This document shows positions 44,269 to 52,499 of a stretch of DNA of 64,000 nucleotides, one piece after another. A program made the translations under genes and the position numbers. Source of the DNA: CAVPEW01 sp963703565 (lineage in GTDB: Bacteria; Actinomycetota; Acidimicrobiia; Acidimicrobiales; VFJN01). The stretch's first letter is position 1; every line of letters starts with the position of its first letter. Where the stretch lies: positions 8,246 through 72,245 of the forward strand of contig CAVPEW010000043.1 of assembly GCA_963703565.1 (NCBI GenBank), read 5' to 3'. Below the pieces are notes generated by a model that had not been told where the DNA came from, ran no database searches, and saw only the letters and a list, made by a program, of their open reading frames with translations.

Positions 44269-45488
44269 GCCCGGCAGCCGCGGAGCTGGCCGTGGTCGGT
44301 CTGCTCGCCGGGCAGCCGGTGGGTGCTCCCGCCGCCGCGGCGCTGGGATCTGCCCGCGTGGTGGTCGGCGGCCGGGCGCAGCTCGCCGCGCTGGCCCGTC
44401 CCGACCAGCGACAGGTCTGCCTGCAGGACCACGGCGTCGACGGGGCCCTCGGCCACGCCCTCGACGCGCTGGCAGCGGGCGTGGGCCCCGTGTGCGTGCT
44501 CGCCTCGGGCGATCCCGGCTTCTTCGGCATCGGGCGGGCCCTGGCTGCCCTCCTGGCCGGCGCCGACGGTCTCGTCGCCGGGTTGGTGCCCGACGTGCAC
44601 CCGGCGCCCTCGGCCGTGTCGCTCGCCTTCGCCCGGCTGGCCCGGCCCTGGGACGACGCCGCGGTGGTCTCCGGCCACGGCCGGGACCCCGAGGCGGCTT
44701 GCGCCGCGGTCCGCGCCGCGCTGGCACAGGGTCGCAGCGCAGCGGTGCTCACCTCCCCTGGCCTGCCCCCCGAGGCGCTCGGCGCCGCCCTCGAGCCGGC
44801 CGCGGTGGGCACGGTCCACGTCTGCTCGTCCCTCGCCGAGCCCGACGAGGCCGTCACCCGCACCGACCGCGCCGGGCTGGCCTCGCGACGCTGGCCGCAC
44901 CGCTCGGTGGTGGTGGTCGACCCGCCCGGCGCTTCCGTGTCTGCCGGACCCACCGTGGCTCGCGCCCTCGCCGTCGACGAGCTCGAGCACCGCGGGGGCA
45001 TGATCACCAAGCCCGAGGTGCGCGCTGTCGTCCTGGCCCGCCTGGCGCTGCCCGACCAGGGCGTGCTGTGGGACCTGGGAGCAGGAAGCGCCTCCGTGGC
45101 GATCGAGGCCGCGCTGGCCGCTCCGGGCATGGAGGTGGTGGCGGTAGAACGCCGGGCCGGCGACGCCGAGCGGGCACGGGCCAACGCCGCGCGCCACGGG
45201 GTCGACGTGGAGGTGGTCAACGGCGAGGCGCCGGCCGTGCTCGAGGCCCTGGCCGACCCCGACCGGGTCTTCGTGGGCGGGGGAGGCTTGGAGGTGCTCG
45301 ATGCAGCGCTGGCGCGCCTGCGCCCGGGCGGACGAGTCGTGATGACCTGCACGGCGCTGGAGACCGCTCTCGGCGCGCGGCTGCGTCTTGGAAGCGCTGT
45401 GCAGCTGGCGGTGAGCCAACTGCTCCCGATCGGCACCGGGCACCGAATGGCTCCCGACAACCCGGTGCTGGTGGTCTGGGGACCGTGA
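44265..45488 (+). CDS. cobL: Precorrin-6Y C5,15-methyltransferase, CbiE-CbiT fusion (CobL)
   Basis: 407-residue fusion. The N-terminal CbiE-type methyltransferase (~10-205) has VCVLASGDPGFFGIGRALAALL in the family position. The C-terminal CbiT-type Rossmann methyltransferase (~240-407) starts MITKPEVRAVVLARLALPDQGVLWDLGAGSASVAIEAAL, which is the SAM-binding and decarboxylation domain, with VFVGGGG later. It methylates C-5 and C-15 and decarboxylates the C-12 acetate. ATG 44265 overlaps cbiD; stop overlaps the next gene. Confidence 0.95.
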   Translation: MSPAAAELAVVGLLAGQPVGAPAAAALGSARVVVGGRAQLAALARPDQRQVCLQDHGVDGALGHALDALAAGVGPVCVLASGDPGFFGIGRALAALLAGADGLVAGLVPDVHPAPSAVSLAFARLARPWDDAAVVSGHGRDPEAACAAVRAALAQGRSAAVLTSPGLPPEALGAALEPAAVGTVHVCSSLAEPDEAVTRTDRAGLASRRWPHRSVVVVDPPGASVSAGPTVARALAVDELEHRGGMITKPEVRAVVLARLALPDQGVLWDLGAGSASVAIEAALAAPGMEVVAVERRAGDAERARANAARHGVDVEVVNGEAPAVLEALADPDRVFVGGGGLEVLDAALARLRPGGRVVMTCTALETALGARLRLGSAVQLAVSQLLPIGTGHRMAPDNPVLVVWGP

Positions 45489-47239
45489 GCGCACCGCCCG
45501 GGCCGCCACCCGCGTCGCCGCGCGGAGGCGCCAGCGTGGCGCCGCGCACGCTGGTGGTGTCGGTCACCGACGCGGGCGCCGCTCTGGCCGAACGCCTGCC
45601 CTACGAGCACGTTCGCGCCCAGGGGTCGGTGGGCGAGGTGGTCGCACCTCGCTGGCCGACGCTGGAGCGCCTGGTGGTGGTCGGCGCGACCGGCATAGCC
45701 GTGCGGGTGGTGGCGCCCCTGCTGGGAGCGAAGGGCACCGGTCCGGGCGTGGTGTGCCTCGACGACGCCGGACGCTGGGCCATAGCTCTGGTAGGCGGCC
45801 ACGCCGGGGGAGCCAACGATCTGGCGGGCGAGCTGGCGGCCACGCTGGGTGCCACCGCCGTGGTCACCACCGCCACCGACGCTGCGGGTCTACCGGCGTT
45901 GGAGCGCATCGAGGGCTGGATGACGGTGGGCGCGCTGGCGGCGGTGACCGCCGCCCTGCTGCGCGGCGACCGGGTCGCCCTGTCGGTCGACGCCGGCCTC
46001 GCCGCCTGGACCCTGCCGCCGACGTTGGCCCAGCGCCTCGACCCGGCCGGCCCGGGGGCGACGTCGGGGCCCCGGTTGCGCGTCACCGACAGGTCGGTCG
46101 AGCCCGGAGCCGGCGAGGTCGTCGCCCATCCGCCCTCGCTGGTGCTCGGCGTCGGCTCGTCGGCGGGCGTCGCCGCCCGGGAGGTGGCAGCGCTGGTCGA
46201 CGATGCCCTGGCGGGAGCCGGCCTGGCCCGCGCCAGCGTGGCGGAGGTGGCAACGGTCGACCTCAAGGCCCGGGAACCCGGGATCGTGGCGCTCGGGCAT
46301 CCGATGCGTACCTTCGCCGTGGACACGCTCGCCGCGGTGGCGGTCCCCACCCCCAGCGAGGTCGTCGCCGCCGCGGTGGGCACGCCCAGCGTGGCCGAGG
46401 CGGCCGCCCTGGTCGCCGCGGGGCCCGGCGCCACGCTGGTCGTGCCGAAGGTCCGCTCCGCTGCCGCCACCGTGGCCGTGGCCCGGCGGGCAGGTCCTCG
46501 TGGCCATCTGGCGGTGGTGGGCCTGGGCCCCGGCGGGCCGGCGCACCGCACCCCTGCCGCGGCCGCCGCGGTGCGTCACGCGTCGGTGGTCGTCGGCTAC
46601 GGCCCCTACCTGGATCAGGCGGCGGACCTCCTCGGCCCCGCTCAGGACGTAGTGGCCAGCCCGATAGGTGCCGAGGTGGCGCGGGCGACGACGGCGTTGG
46701 AGCGCGCCGCCGACGGAGCCCGGGTGGCGCTGGTGTGCTCGGGTGACGCGGGGGTCTACGCCATGGCCTCCATAGTGTTCGAGCTCGCCGCGAAGCGCCC
46801 CGACTGGGACCCGGCGGGGATCGAGGTGCTGCCCGGGGTGACCGCAGCGCTCGCGTCAGCCGCGCTGCTGGGGGCGCCGCTGGGCCACGACCACGTGGCC
46901 ATCAGCCTGTCGGACCTGCTGACCCCCTGGCCGGTGATCGAGGGCCGGATCCGGGCCGCGGCCGCAGCCGACCTGGTGGTCACCTTCTACAACCCACGCT
47001 CGAAGGGTCGCGACTGGCAGCTGGGGATCGCCCGGTCGATCCTCGTCGAGCACCGGGGGCCGGCGACGCCGGTCGGCCTGGTCACCGACGCCGGCCGGCC
47101 GGGCCAGCGGGTGCAGGTCACGTCCCTCGGCGAGCTCGACGTGGACGCGGTGGGCATGACCACCTGTGTGGTGGTGGGCTCGTCGGCTTCGTTCACCGCC
47201 GCCGGGCGCATCGTCACCCCCCGGGGCTACGAGCTGTGA
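45485..47239 (+). CDS. cobJ: CbiG fused to precorrin-3B C17-methyltransferase (CobJ/CbiH)
   Basis: 584-residue fusion. The N-terminal CbiG part (~20-335): ERLVVVGATGIAVRVVAPLLGAKGTGPGVVCLDDAGRWAIALVGGHAGGANDLAGELA, which is the lactone-opening region, and VLGVGSSAGVAAREVAALVDDAL with ATVDLKAREPGIVAL. The C-terminal CobJ part (~337-584): HLAVVGLGPGGPAHRTPAAAAAV, VGYGPYLDQAADLL, ALVCSGDAGVYAMASIV, VLPGVTAALASAALLGAPLGHDHVAISLSDLLTPW. Together they contract the ring without oxygen and extrude acetaldehyde. GTG 45485 overlaps cobL. Confidence 0.95.
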   Translation: MSAPPGPPPASPRGGASVAPRTLVVSVTDAGAALAERLPYEHVRAQGSVGEVVAPRWPTLERLVVVGATGIAVRVVAPLLGAKGTGPGVVCLDDAGRWAIALVGGHAGGANDLAGELAATLGATAVVTTATDAAGLPALERIEGWMTVGALAAVTAALLRGDRVALSVDAGLAAWTLPPTLAQRLDPAGPGATSGPRLRVTDRSVEPGAGEVVAHPPSLVLGVGSSAGVAAREVAALVDDALAGAGLARASVAEVATVDLKAREPGIVALGHPMRTFAVDTLAAVAVPTPSEVVAAAVGTPSVAEAAALVAAGPGATLVVPKVRSAAATVAVARRAGPRGHLAVVGLGPGGPAHRTPAAAAAVRHASVVVGYGPYLDQAADLLGPAQDVVASPIGAEVARATTALERAADGARVALVCSGDAGVYAMASIVFELAAKRPDWDPAGIEVLPGVTAALASAALLGAPLGHDHVAISLSDLLTPWPVIEGRIRAAAAADLVVTFYNPRSKGRDWQLGIARSILVEHRGPATPVGLVTDAGRPGQRVQVTSLGELDVDAVGMTTCVVVGSSASFTAAGRIVTPRGYEL

Positions 47240-47469
47240 GAGCGACCCGCGGGACCGGGGTGGGGGCGCCCACCGCGCGGATCGACGCGCGCTGCACAGC
47301 TTGCGGGCTGTGCCTGGTTACCTGCGGGCCCAGGGCCCTGCGGCCCGCGCCACGGCGGCCCCTGGTGCTCGACGGGGCGTGCACGGGCTGCGGCGACTGC
47401 GTGGAGGTCTGCCCGGTCGGGGCGGTCCGCCTGGTTCCGGTCCCCGGAACAGGGCGGTGCGCGCCGTGA
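47236..47469 (+). CDS. Two-cluster ferredoxin inside the cobalamin operon
   Basis: 77-residue ferredoxin with two CxxCxxC...C sets: CTACGLCLVTCGPRAL and CTGCGDCVEVCPVGAV. The second is a standard [4Fe-4S] motif ending in CP; the first ends in CG. Start GTG 47236 overlaps the cbiG-cobJ stop and the gene overlaps cobH at its end, so it is an integral operon member. Likely supplies electrons to a corrinoid step, such as Co(II)/Co(I) reduction before adenosylation or a precorrin reductase; the target is inference. Confidence 0.85.
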   Translation: MRATRGTGVGAPTARIDARCTACGLCLVTCGPRALRPAPRRPLVLDGACTGCGDCVEVCPVGAVRLVPVPGTGRCAP

Positions 47470-48071
47470 GCCCCGCGCCGGAGCGGATCCACCCCATCGA
47501 GGTGGCCAGCTACGAGGTCCTGCGCTCCCGTGTCGATCTGTCGCACCTCCCTACGCCCGAACGGGCTGTCGCCGAGCGCGTCGTGCATGCATCGGCCGAC
47601 GTCCACTACGCGGTCTCGCTGGTCTTCGCGCCGGGCGCGTGCGAGGCGGGCATCGAGGCGCTGCGCGCGGGCGGGGTCGTGGTGTGCGACACCGAGATGG
47701 TGCGCCACGGCATCACCGGAGCCCCCACCGCCTGCGGCCTCGACCACCCCCGGGTCGCGGCGCTCGTCGCCACCCGTCCAGGTACGACCCGCAGCGCCGC
47801 GGGCATGGCCCTGGCCGCCGAGGCCCATCCTCGACCGGCGGTGGTCTGCGTGGGCAACGCGCCCACCGCGCTGGACGAGGCGATCGAGCTGACGTTGTCG
47901 GGGCGCTGGGCGCCGGCCCTGCTGGTGGGTCTGCCCGTGGGCTTCATCGGCGCTGCCGAGGCCAAGTCCCGCCTGGCCTCCAGCGGGCTGCCCGCGGTGA
48001 CCAACGTGGGCGAGCGCGGCGGGTCCGCGGTGGCCTGCGCGGCCGTCAACGCCCTGTGGAGGCTCGTGTGA
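47466..48071 (+). CDS. cobH: Precorrin-8X methylmutase (CobH/CbiC)
   Basis: 201-residue methylmutase moving the methyl group from C-11 to C-12 to give hydrogenobyrinic/cobyrinic acid. Family core: IHPIEVASYEVLRSRVDL, VVHASADVHYAVSLVF, GGVVVCDTEMVRHGIT (helix with the catalytic histidine region), VVCVGNAPTALDEAIEL, LLVGLPVGFIGAAEAKSRL and the C-terminal GERGGSAVACAAVNALW. Start GTG 47466 overlaps the ferredoxin. Last gene of the plus-strand cobalamin operon. Confidence 0.95.
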   Translation: MSPAPERIHPIEVASYEVLRSRVDLSHLPTPERAVAERVVHASADVHYAVSLVFAPGACEAGIEALRAGGVVVCDTEMVRHGITGAPTACGLDHPRVAALVATRPGTTRSAAGMALAAEAHPRPAVVCVGNAPTALDEAIELTLSGRWAPALLVGLPVGFIGAAEAKSRLASSGLPAVTNVGERGGSAVACAAVNALWRLV

Positions 48072-48102
48072 GGCGGCCGGGATCGCGCCTTGGAGGTCGG
48101 CC

Positions 48103-49155
48103 GTGACCGCCCGGCGTGGCGCGGGTGGGCGAGGCGAGCGAGACCACCACGGGGCACCGATCCAGATCGAGGCGGCCGGGCGAACGCTGCGCATCACCAG
48201 CCCCGACAAGGTCATGTTCCCCGGCGCCGGGCGGACCAAGGCCGACCTGGCCCGCTACTACCTCGCTGTGGGCGAGGCCATCATGCCCACCCTCGTCGAC
48301 CGCCCGACGCTGCTGCAGCGCTTCCCCGAGGGGGTCGGCGGCCCGTCGTTCTTCCAGAAGCGGATCCCCGAGTCGGCGCCGGACTGGCTGGTCACCACCA
48401 CGGTCTCGACCCCGAACGGCACCACCTCGCGCGCCATCGTCATGGCCGACCTCGGCCACGTCCTGTGGACCGTCAACCAGGGCTGCCTGGGCCTGCACCC
48501 CTGGCCCTACCGTGCTGGGAACCCCGAGCACGTGGACGAGCTGTGCATCGACCTGGACCCCTCACCGGGGGTCGACTTCGAGATGGTCCGCGAGGCGGCG
48601 GCGGAGGTTCGCGCTTGGCTGGCCGAGTGCGGCATCACGGCGTGGCCCAAGACGACCGGCAACCGGGGCCTGCACCTCTACGTAGGAGTCGAGGAGGGCC
48701 GCGACGCGCTGGCGGTGCGCCAGGCTGCGGTGGCGGTGGCTCGAACGATGCAGGAGCGCCGACCCGACCTGCTCACCGCTGAGTGGTGGAAGGAGCAGCG
48801 CGGCCGGCGCGTGTTCGTGGACTTCAACCAGAACGCTCCGCACAAGACCGTCTTCGGAGCCTGGTGCGTGCGCCCGCGCACCGGGGCGCAGGTGTCGACC
48901 CCGTTCGCTTGGGACGAGTTGGCCACGGTCGAACCGGACTCGCTCACCATCGACACCGTGGCGGAGCGCGTCGCCACCGGTGGCGACCCCTGGCAGGGGA
49001 TGCACCGAGCACCTCAGTCGATCGAGCCGCTGCTGCAGCGCTACCGACGCGATCTGGCCCGCGGTGTGCCCGACGCGCCCTGGCCACCCGTGTACCCCAA
49101 GATGCCCGACGAGGCCCCCCGTGTCGCCCCCAGCCGGGCGCGCCGACCTAGCTGA
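48103..49155 (+). CDS. LigD-type polymerase/primase domain protein
   Basis: 350-residue stand-alone polymerase domain of the LigD family (archaeo-eukaryotic-primase fold) used in non-homologous end joining. It has DKVMFPGAGRTKADLARYYLAVGE, LLQRFPEGVGGPSFFQKRIP, the catalytic acidic motif CIDLDPSPG, KTTGNRGLHLYVG with the family histidine, and VFVDFNQNAPHKTVFGAWCVRPR. GTG 48103 follows TTGGAGG. No ligase, nuclease or Ku gene is adjacent, so the system would be split elsewhere in the genome. Confidence 0.93.
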   Translation: MTARRGAGGRGERDHHGAPIQIEAAGRTLRITSPDKVMFPGAGRTKADLARYYLAVGEAIMPTLVDRPTLLQRFPEGVGGPSFFQKRIPESAPDWLVTTTVSTPNGTTSRAIVMADLGHVLWTVNQGCLGLHPWPYRAGNPEHVDELCIDLDPSPGVDFEMVREAAAEVRAWLAECGITAWPKTTGNRGLHLYVGVEEGRDALAVRQAAVAVARTMQERRPDLLTAEWWKEQRGRRVFVDFNQNAPHKTVFGAWCVRPRTGAQVSTPFAWDELATVEPDSLTIDTVAERVATGGDPWQGMHRAPQSIEPLLQRYRRDLARGVPDAPWPPVYPKMPDEAPRVAPSRARRPS

Positions 49156-49236
49156 ACGCCGCCCGGTCCGTCCGCCGCCGCCGTGGCCCCCGGGCCGCGG
49201 GGCCCGAGCCCGGGTCTGTGCCACGATGACGCTCGC

Positions 49237-50823
49237 ATGACCGGCGACGACCTGTGGGTGCCGACCGACGACGCCGACGCAGTGCTCGCCTGGCTTGCCG
49301 AGCACTTGCGGGTCGAGGTGGGACCCGGCCTGCAGACCACGCGGGTGGCGCTGGACACCTTCGACGGTCGCGTGCACCGCGCCGGGTTGACCGCCGGCTT
49401 CGAGCTCGCTGCGACTCCCGGCACCGACGTGTTGGCGGTGGCCGAACGCGACGGCACCCCCGTGGGGGTGGCCGCCCTGCCCCGACGGCCGGTGGTGCGC
49501 ATCGGCGACCTCGAGGCGGGTCCTCTGCGGGACCGCCTGGCGCCGCTGCTGCAGGAGCGGGCGCTGCTCGCCGGTGCCGAGGTGCGCACCCGCGCCCGGT
49601 CGGTGCGGGTGCTCAACGACGACGACAAGACGGTGGTGAGGATCTGGGTCCTCGAGCCGGTCGCATCGCCGGCTGGTCCCCGACCCGTGCCCGCGGGCGC
49701 GGCGGCAGAGGGTGGTGCGCCCGTTGCGCTGCGCCTGCGGGTGCGGGTCGCCGGGGTGCGCGGATACGAGCGGGCCCGGGCCACGACGCTGGCCCGGCTC
49801 GTCGAGGGCCTGGGTGCCTCGGTGGCCGAGGGTTCCCTCGACGAGGAGGGCCTGGGGGCCGTCGGCATCGATCCGGCCGGGGTGCGCCCGTCGCTCGAAG
49901 TCGGCCTGGAGCCGTCCACGCCGGCCGCCACCGCACTGGCCCTGGTCCTGGGACGGCTGATCGCCACCGTCGAGGCCAACCGTGCCGGCACGGTCGCCGA
50001 CTGGGACACCGAGTTCCTCCACGACCTGCGTGTCGCCGTGCGCCGTGCCCGCACGGTGCTGCGCAACCTGCCCGGCGTGGCCGACGAGGACGACCTGCAC
50101 TGGTGGCGCAGCGAGCTGCGCTGGCTCCAGGAGGTGACGGGGCCGACACGAGACCTCGACGTCCACCTCGACGACGTGGGCAACTACCGGCGGTGGGTCC
50201 CGGACTCCCTGTCGGGGGCGCTGGACCCGCTGGGTGAGCTGCTCACCGAGCGGCGCCAGGCGGCCTTCGACCAGATGGTCGACGCCCTGGGCTCGCAGCG
50301 CTACCGCGACCTGGTCGACGAGCTCGGGGACTGGCTCGAACAGGTGCGGGTCCGCGGTCCTGGCGCCGGTCCCGAAGCGGGCGAGCCGGTCGGCGCGATG
50401 GTCGGGCGGCGCATCCGCAAGGTCCATCGACGCATCGTCGACCAGGGAGCGCGCATCGACGACCACAGCCCGGGCGAGGCGTTCCACGACCTGCGCAAGC
50501 GGGGCAAGGAGCTGCGCTACCTGCTCGAGGTGTTCGGGCCCTGCTACGACGCCGACGCGGTGCGGAGCACCGTCAAGCAGCTCAAGGCGCTCCAGGACGT
50601 GCTCGGACGCCACCAGGACCGCGCTGTGCAGCTCGACGCGCTGGTGGGCCTCGGCCCCGAGCTGGCGGGGCGCGAGCGGGGGGCGGAGTCGCTCATGGCC
50701 CTGGGCTCGGTCGTCGAGCGCCTCGTCGAGGACCAGCACGAGGCACGGGCCCGCTTCGGCGAGGCCTTCGCGGCGTTCGCCACGCCCGAACGGCGCCGGC
50801 TGGTGCGGCGGACCTTCCGGTGA
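49237..50823 (+). CDS. CHAD-domain protein with N-terminal CYTH-like region
   Basis: 528-residue protein. The N-terminal ~220 residues resemble a degenerate CYTH triphosphate-tunnel domain (QTTRVALDTFDGRVHRAG, the YFDT-like start, and VVRIGDLEAG). Residues ~245-528 form a CHAD helical domain: FLHDLRVAVRRARTVLRNL, WLQEVTGPTRDLDVHLDD, RKVHRRIVDQG, AFHDLRKRGKELRYLLEVFG, LQDVLGRHQDRAV. The conserved His/Arg/Lys of these helices bind polyphosphate in the family. ATG 49237; stop overlaps a ParA-type gene by GTGA. The pairing suggests polyphosphate granule handling. Confidence 0.9.
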   Translation: MTGDDLWVPTDDADAVLAWLAEHLRVEVGPGLQTTRVALDTFDGRVHRAGLTAGFELAATPGTDVLAVAERDGTPVGVAALPRRPVVRIGDLEAGPLRDRLAPLLQERALLAGAEVRTRARSVRVLNDDDKTVVRIWVLEPVASPAGPRPVPAGAAAEGGAPVALRLRVRVAGVRGYERARATTLARLVEGLGASVAEGSLDEEGLGAVGIDPAGVRPSLEVGLEPSTPAATALALVLGRLIATVEANRAGTVADWDTEFLHDLRVAVRRARTVLRNLPGVADEDDLHWWRSELRWLQEVTGPTRDLDVHLDDVGNYRRWVPDSLSGALDPLGELLTERRQAAFDQMVDALGSQRYRDLVDELGDWLEQVRVRGPGAGPEAGEPVGAMVGRRIRKVHRRIVDQGARIDDHSPGEAFHDLRKRGKELRYLLEVFGPCYDADAVRSTVKQLKALQDVLGRHQDRAVQLDALVGLGPELAGRERGAESLMALGSVVERLVEDQHEARARFGEAFAAFATPERRRLVRRTFR

Positions 50824-51593
50824 GGGTGGTCGCCACCTACAACCTCAAGGGCGGGGTCGGCAAGACCTCCGCCGCGGTGAACCTGGCCGGCCTCGCCGCC
50901 CTCGACGGGCTGCGGGTGCTGCTGTGGGACCTCGACCCCCAGGGCTCGGCCACGTACCTGCTGCGCATCAAACCCAAGGTGCGCGGCGGAGGTCGCCGGC
51001 TCGTGCGAGGAAAGACCGAGATCGACCCGCTGCTGCGCGGCAGCGACGTGGAGGGGCTCGACGTCCTGCCCGCCGACTTCACCTACCGCAACCTCGACCT
51101 TGCCCTCGAGGGCGGGAAGCGATCCACCACCCGGATCGCCCGCCTGCTGGCGCCGCTCGCGGACCAGTACGACCTGGTCGTGCTGGACTGCCCGCCGTCG
51201 ATCTCGCTGCTGTCGGAGAACGTGTTCGAGGCTGCCGACGCGCTGCTCATCCCGCTGATCCCCGCCACGCTGTCGCTGCGCACCTACGAGCAGCTCCGGA
51301 CCTTCATAGCCAGGGAGGTGCCCGAGCCACCCGAGCTCATCCCGTTCCTGTCGATGGTCGACCGTCGCAAGCGCCTGCACCGCGACGTGCTCGACGCGTT
51401 GGCCGGCAACGTGGCCCGGGCGGTCATACCGGCCGCGACCGAGGTCGAGCTGATGGGGGTGCAGCGCATGGGTGTCGAAGGGTTCGCGCCCGCCTCGCGC
51501 CCCGCCCGCGCCTACCGGGCCCTGTGGGACGAGGTGGCGGCCCGCCTCGGGCTGGCGCCGAGCGCCGCTCGTGCGAGCAACCCGCTCAGGTAG
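50820..51593 (+). CDS. ParA/MinD-family ATPase coupled to the CHAD protein
   Basis: 257-residue ParA-type ATPase: deviant Walker A KGGVGKTSAAVNLAG near residue 10 with the signature lysine, switch I DLDPQGSATYLL, Walker B VVLDCPPSISLLSENVFEAADALLIPL. No N-terminal helix-turn-helix, so it is of the small chromosomal or cargo-positioning class. GTG 50820 overlaps the CHAD stop. There is no ParB or parS nearby, and the neighbour is a polyphosphate-binding domain. Likely function is positioning of a non-DNA cargo rather than chromosome segregation (inference). Confidence 0.9.
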   Translation: MRVVATYNLKGGVGKTSAAVNLAGLAALDGLRVLLWDLDPQGSATYLLRIKPKVRGGGRRLVRGKTEIDPLLRGSDVEGLDVLPADFTYRNLDLALEGGKRSTTRIARLLAPLADQYDLVVLDCPPSISLLSENVFEAADALLIPLIPATLSLRTYEQLRTFIAREVPEPPELIPFLSMVDRRKRLHRDVLDALAGNVARAVIPAATEVELMGVQRMGVEGFAPASRPARAYRALWDEVAARLGLAPSAARASNPLR

Positions 51594-51699
51594 TCGTCGA
51601 TGGGCGGCGGGCGGCACCGCCCAGGGCGTAGTGGGCACGCAGCGCACCGACTGGTGCGTCGAGGTGCCGCAGTCGTCACCGCCTCTTCGGTACCGTGCT

Positions 51700-51729
51700 C
51701 GGGGCGGTGGCCGGGTGACCACCGCCCCG
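51700..51729. terminator. Hairpin downstream of the CHAD-ParA operon
   Basis: Inverted repeat with 11-base arms (51700-51710 and 51719-51729) and an 8-base loop in the 174-base gap between ParA and the PlsY-like gene. May terminate the upstream operon or lie in the plsY leader; no U-tract. Confidence 0.5.
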
Positions 51730-51767
51730 GTCGCAATGTGCCCGGTGGGCTCGAACGGCGGTGAGAC

Positions 51768-52499
51768 GTGGCGGTGATCGTGGTGGTGGGCGCTTACCTG
51801 ATCGGTGCCGTCCCGTTCTCGAACCTGTTCGCACGGGGCCTGCGCGACGTCGACCTGCGCGCGGTCGGGACGGGCACGGTGTCGGGGACGGCGCTGTTCA
51901 AGGTTGCCGGGTTCGGGCCGTTGGCGGTGGCGGGTGGGCTCGACGTCGCCAAGGGGTCTGTGGCCGCCGCGCTGGCGCAGGGCCGTCCGGGTCTCGGCGC
52001 GTTGGCGGGGGGCGCCGCGGTGTGCGGGCACTGCTGGTCGGTCTTCCTGCGTGGGTCCGGCGGGCGTGGGATCTCGCCGGCGATGGGCGCACTCGCAGTG
52101 GTCGCCTGGCCGGGAGTGGTCGTGCTGGCGGTCGGTTTGGCCGCGGGCCGCCTGGCGCGCGAGACGGGTCTCGGTTCGTTCCTCGCCGATCTCGTGTTGG
52201 TGCCGGCGCTGGCGCTCACCCATGGGCTCGACGGGGCGGCGGCGGGCGTGGCAGTGCTGGTGGCCATGCTGGCCAAGCGCCTCACCGGAAACGCGCCACC
52301 CGCCCGGGAGCCTCGTTGGCAGGTGCTGGTGAACCGCCTTGTGTTCGACGCCGACGAACGCCAACCGCGAGCCGAAGGGTCACTGAAGCGGCTTCCGGCT
52401 GGTCCCGTCACCACCAACGGGAGCGGGGGCGTCGGTGCCGATGCTGGCGGTGGCGACGACGACGACGGCACCGGCGCCGGCGAGCACCAGCCGGGCTGA
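51768..52499 (+). CDS. PlsY-like glycerol-3-phosphate acyltransferase, divergent
   Basis: 243-residue polytopic membrane protein matching the acyl-phosphate:glycerol-3-phosphate acyltransferase fold (five predicted helices). The start AYLIGAVPFSNLFARGL and GGLDVAKGSVAAAL are family-like. The three conserved loops deviate: GTGTVSGT stands where GSGNxGATN is usual, and GHCWSVFLRGSGGRGISP where GHxxPxFxxFKGGKG is usual. Catalysis is therefore uncertain. The last ~35 residues are Gly/Asp-rich and overlap the convergent MFS gene by 120 bases. GTG start 51768. Confidence 0.75.
   Translation: MAVIVVVGAYLIGAVPFSNLFARGLRDVDLRAVGTGTVSGTALFKVAGFGPLAVAGGLDVAKGSVAAALAQGRPGLGALAGGAAVCGHCWSVFLRGSGGRGISPAMGALAVVAWPGVVVLAVGLAAGRLARETGLGSFLADLVLVPALALTHGLDGAAAGVAVLVAMLAKRLTGNAPPAREPRWQVLVNRLVFDADERQPRAEGSLKRLPAGPVTTNGSGGVGADAGGGDDDDGTGAGEHQPG

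Noticed and set aside
50820..51593. Chromosome-partition ParA
   Set aside because: No parB, parS, gidB or rnpA context; coupling to a CHAD gene fits cargo positioning better.
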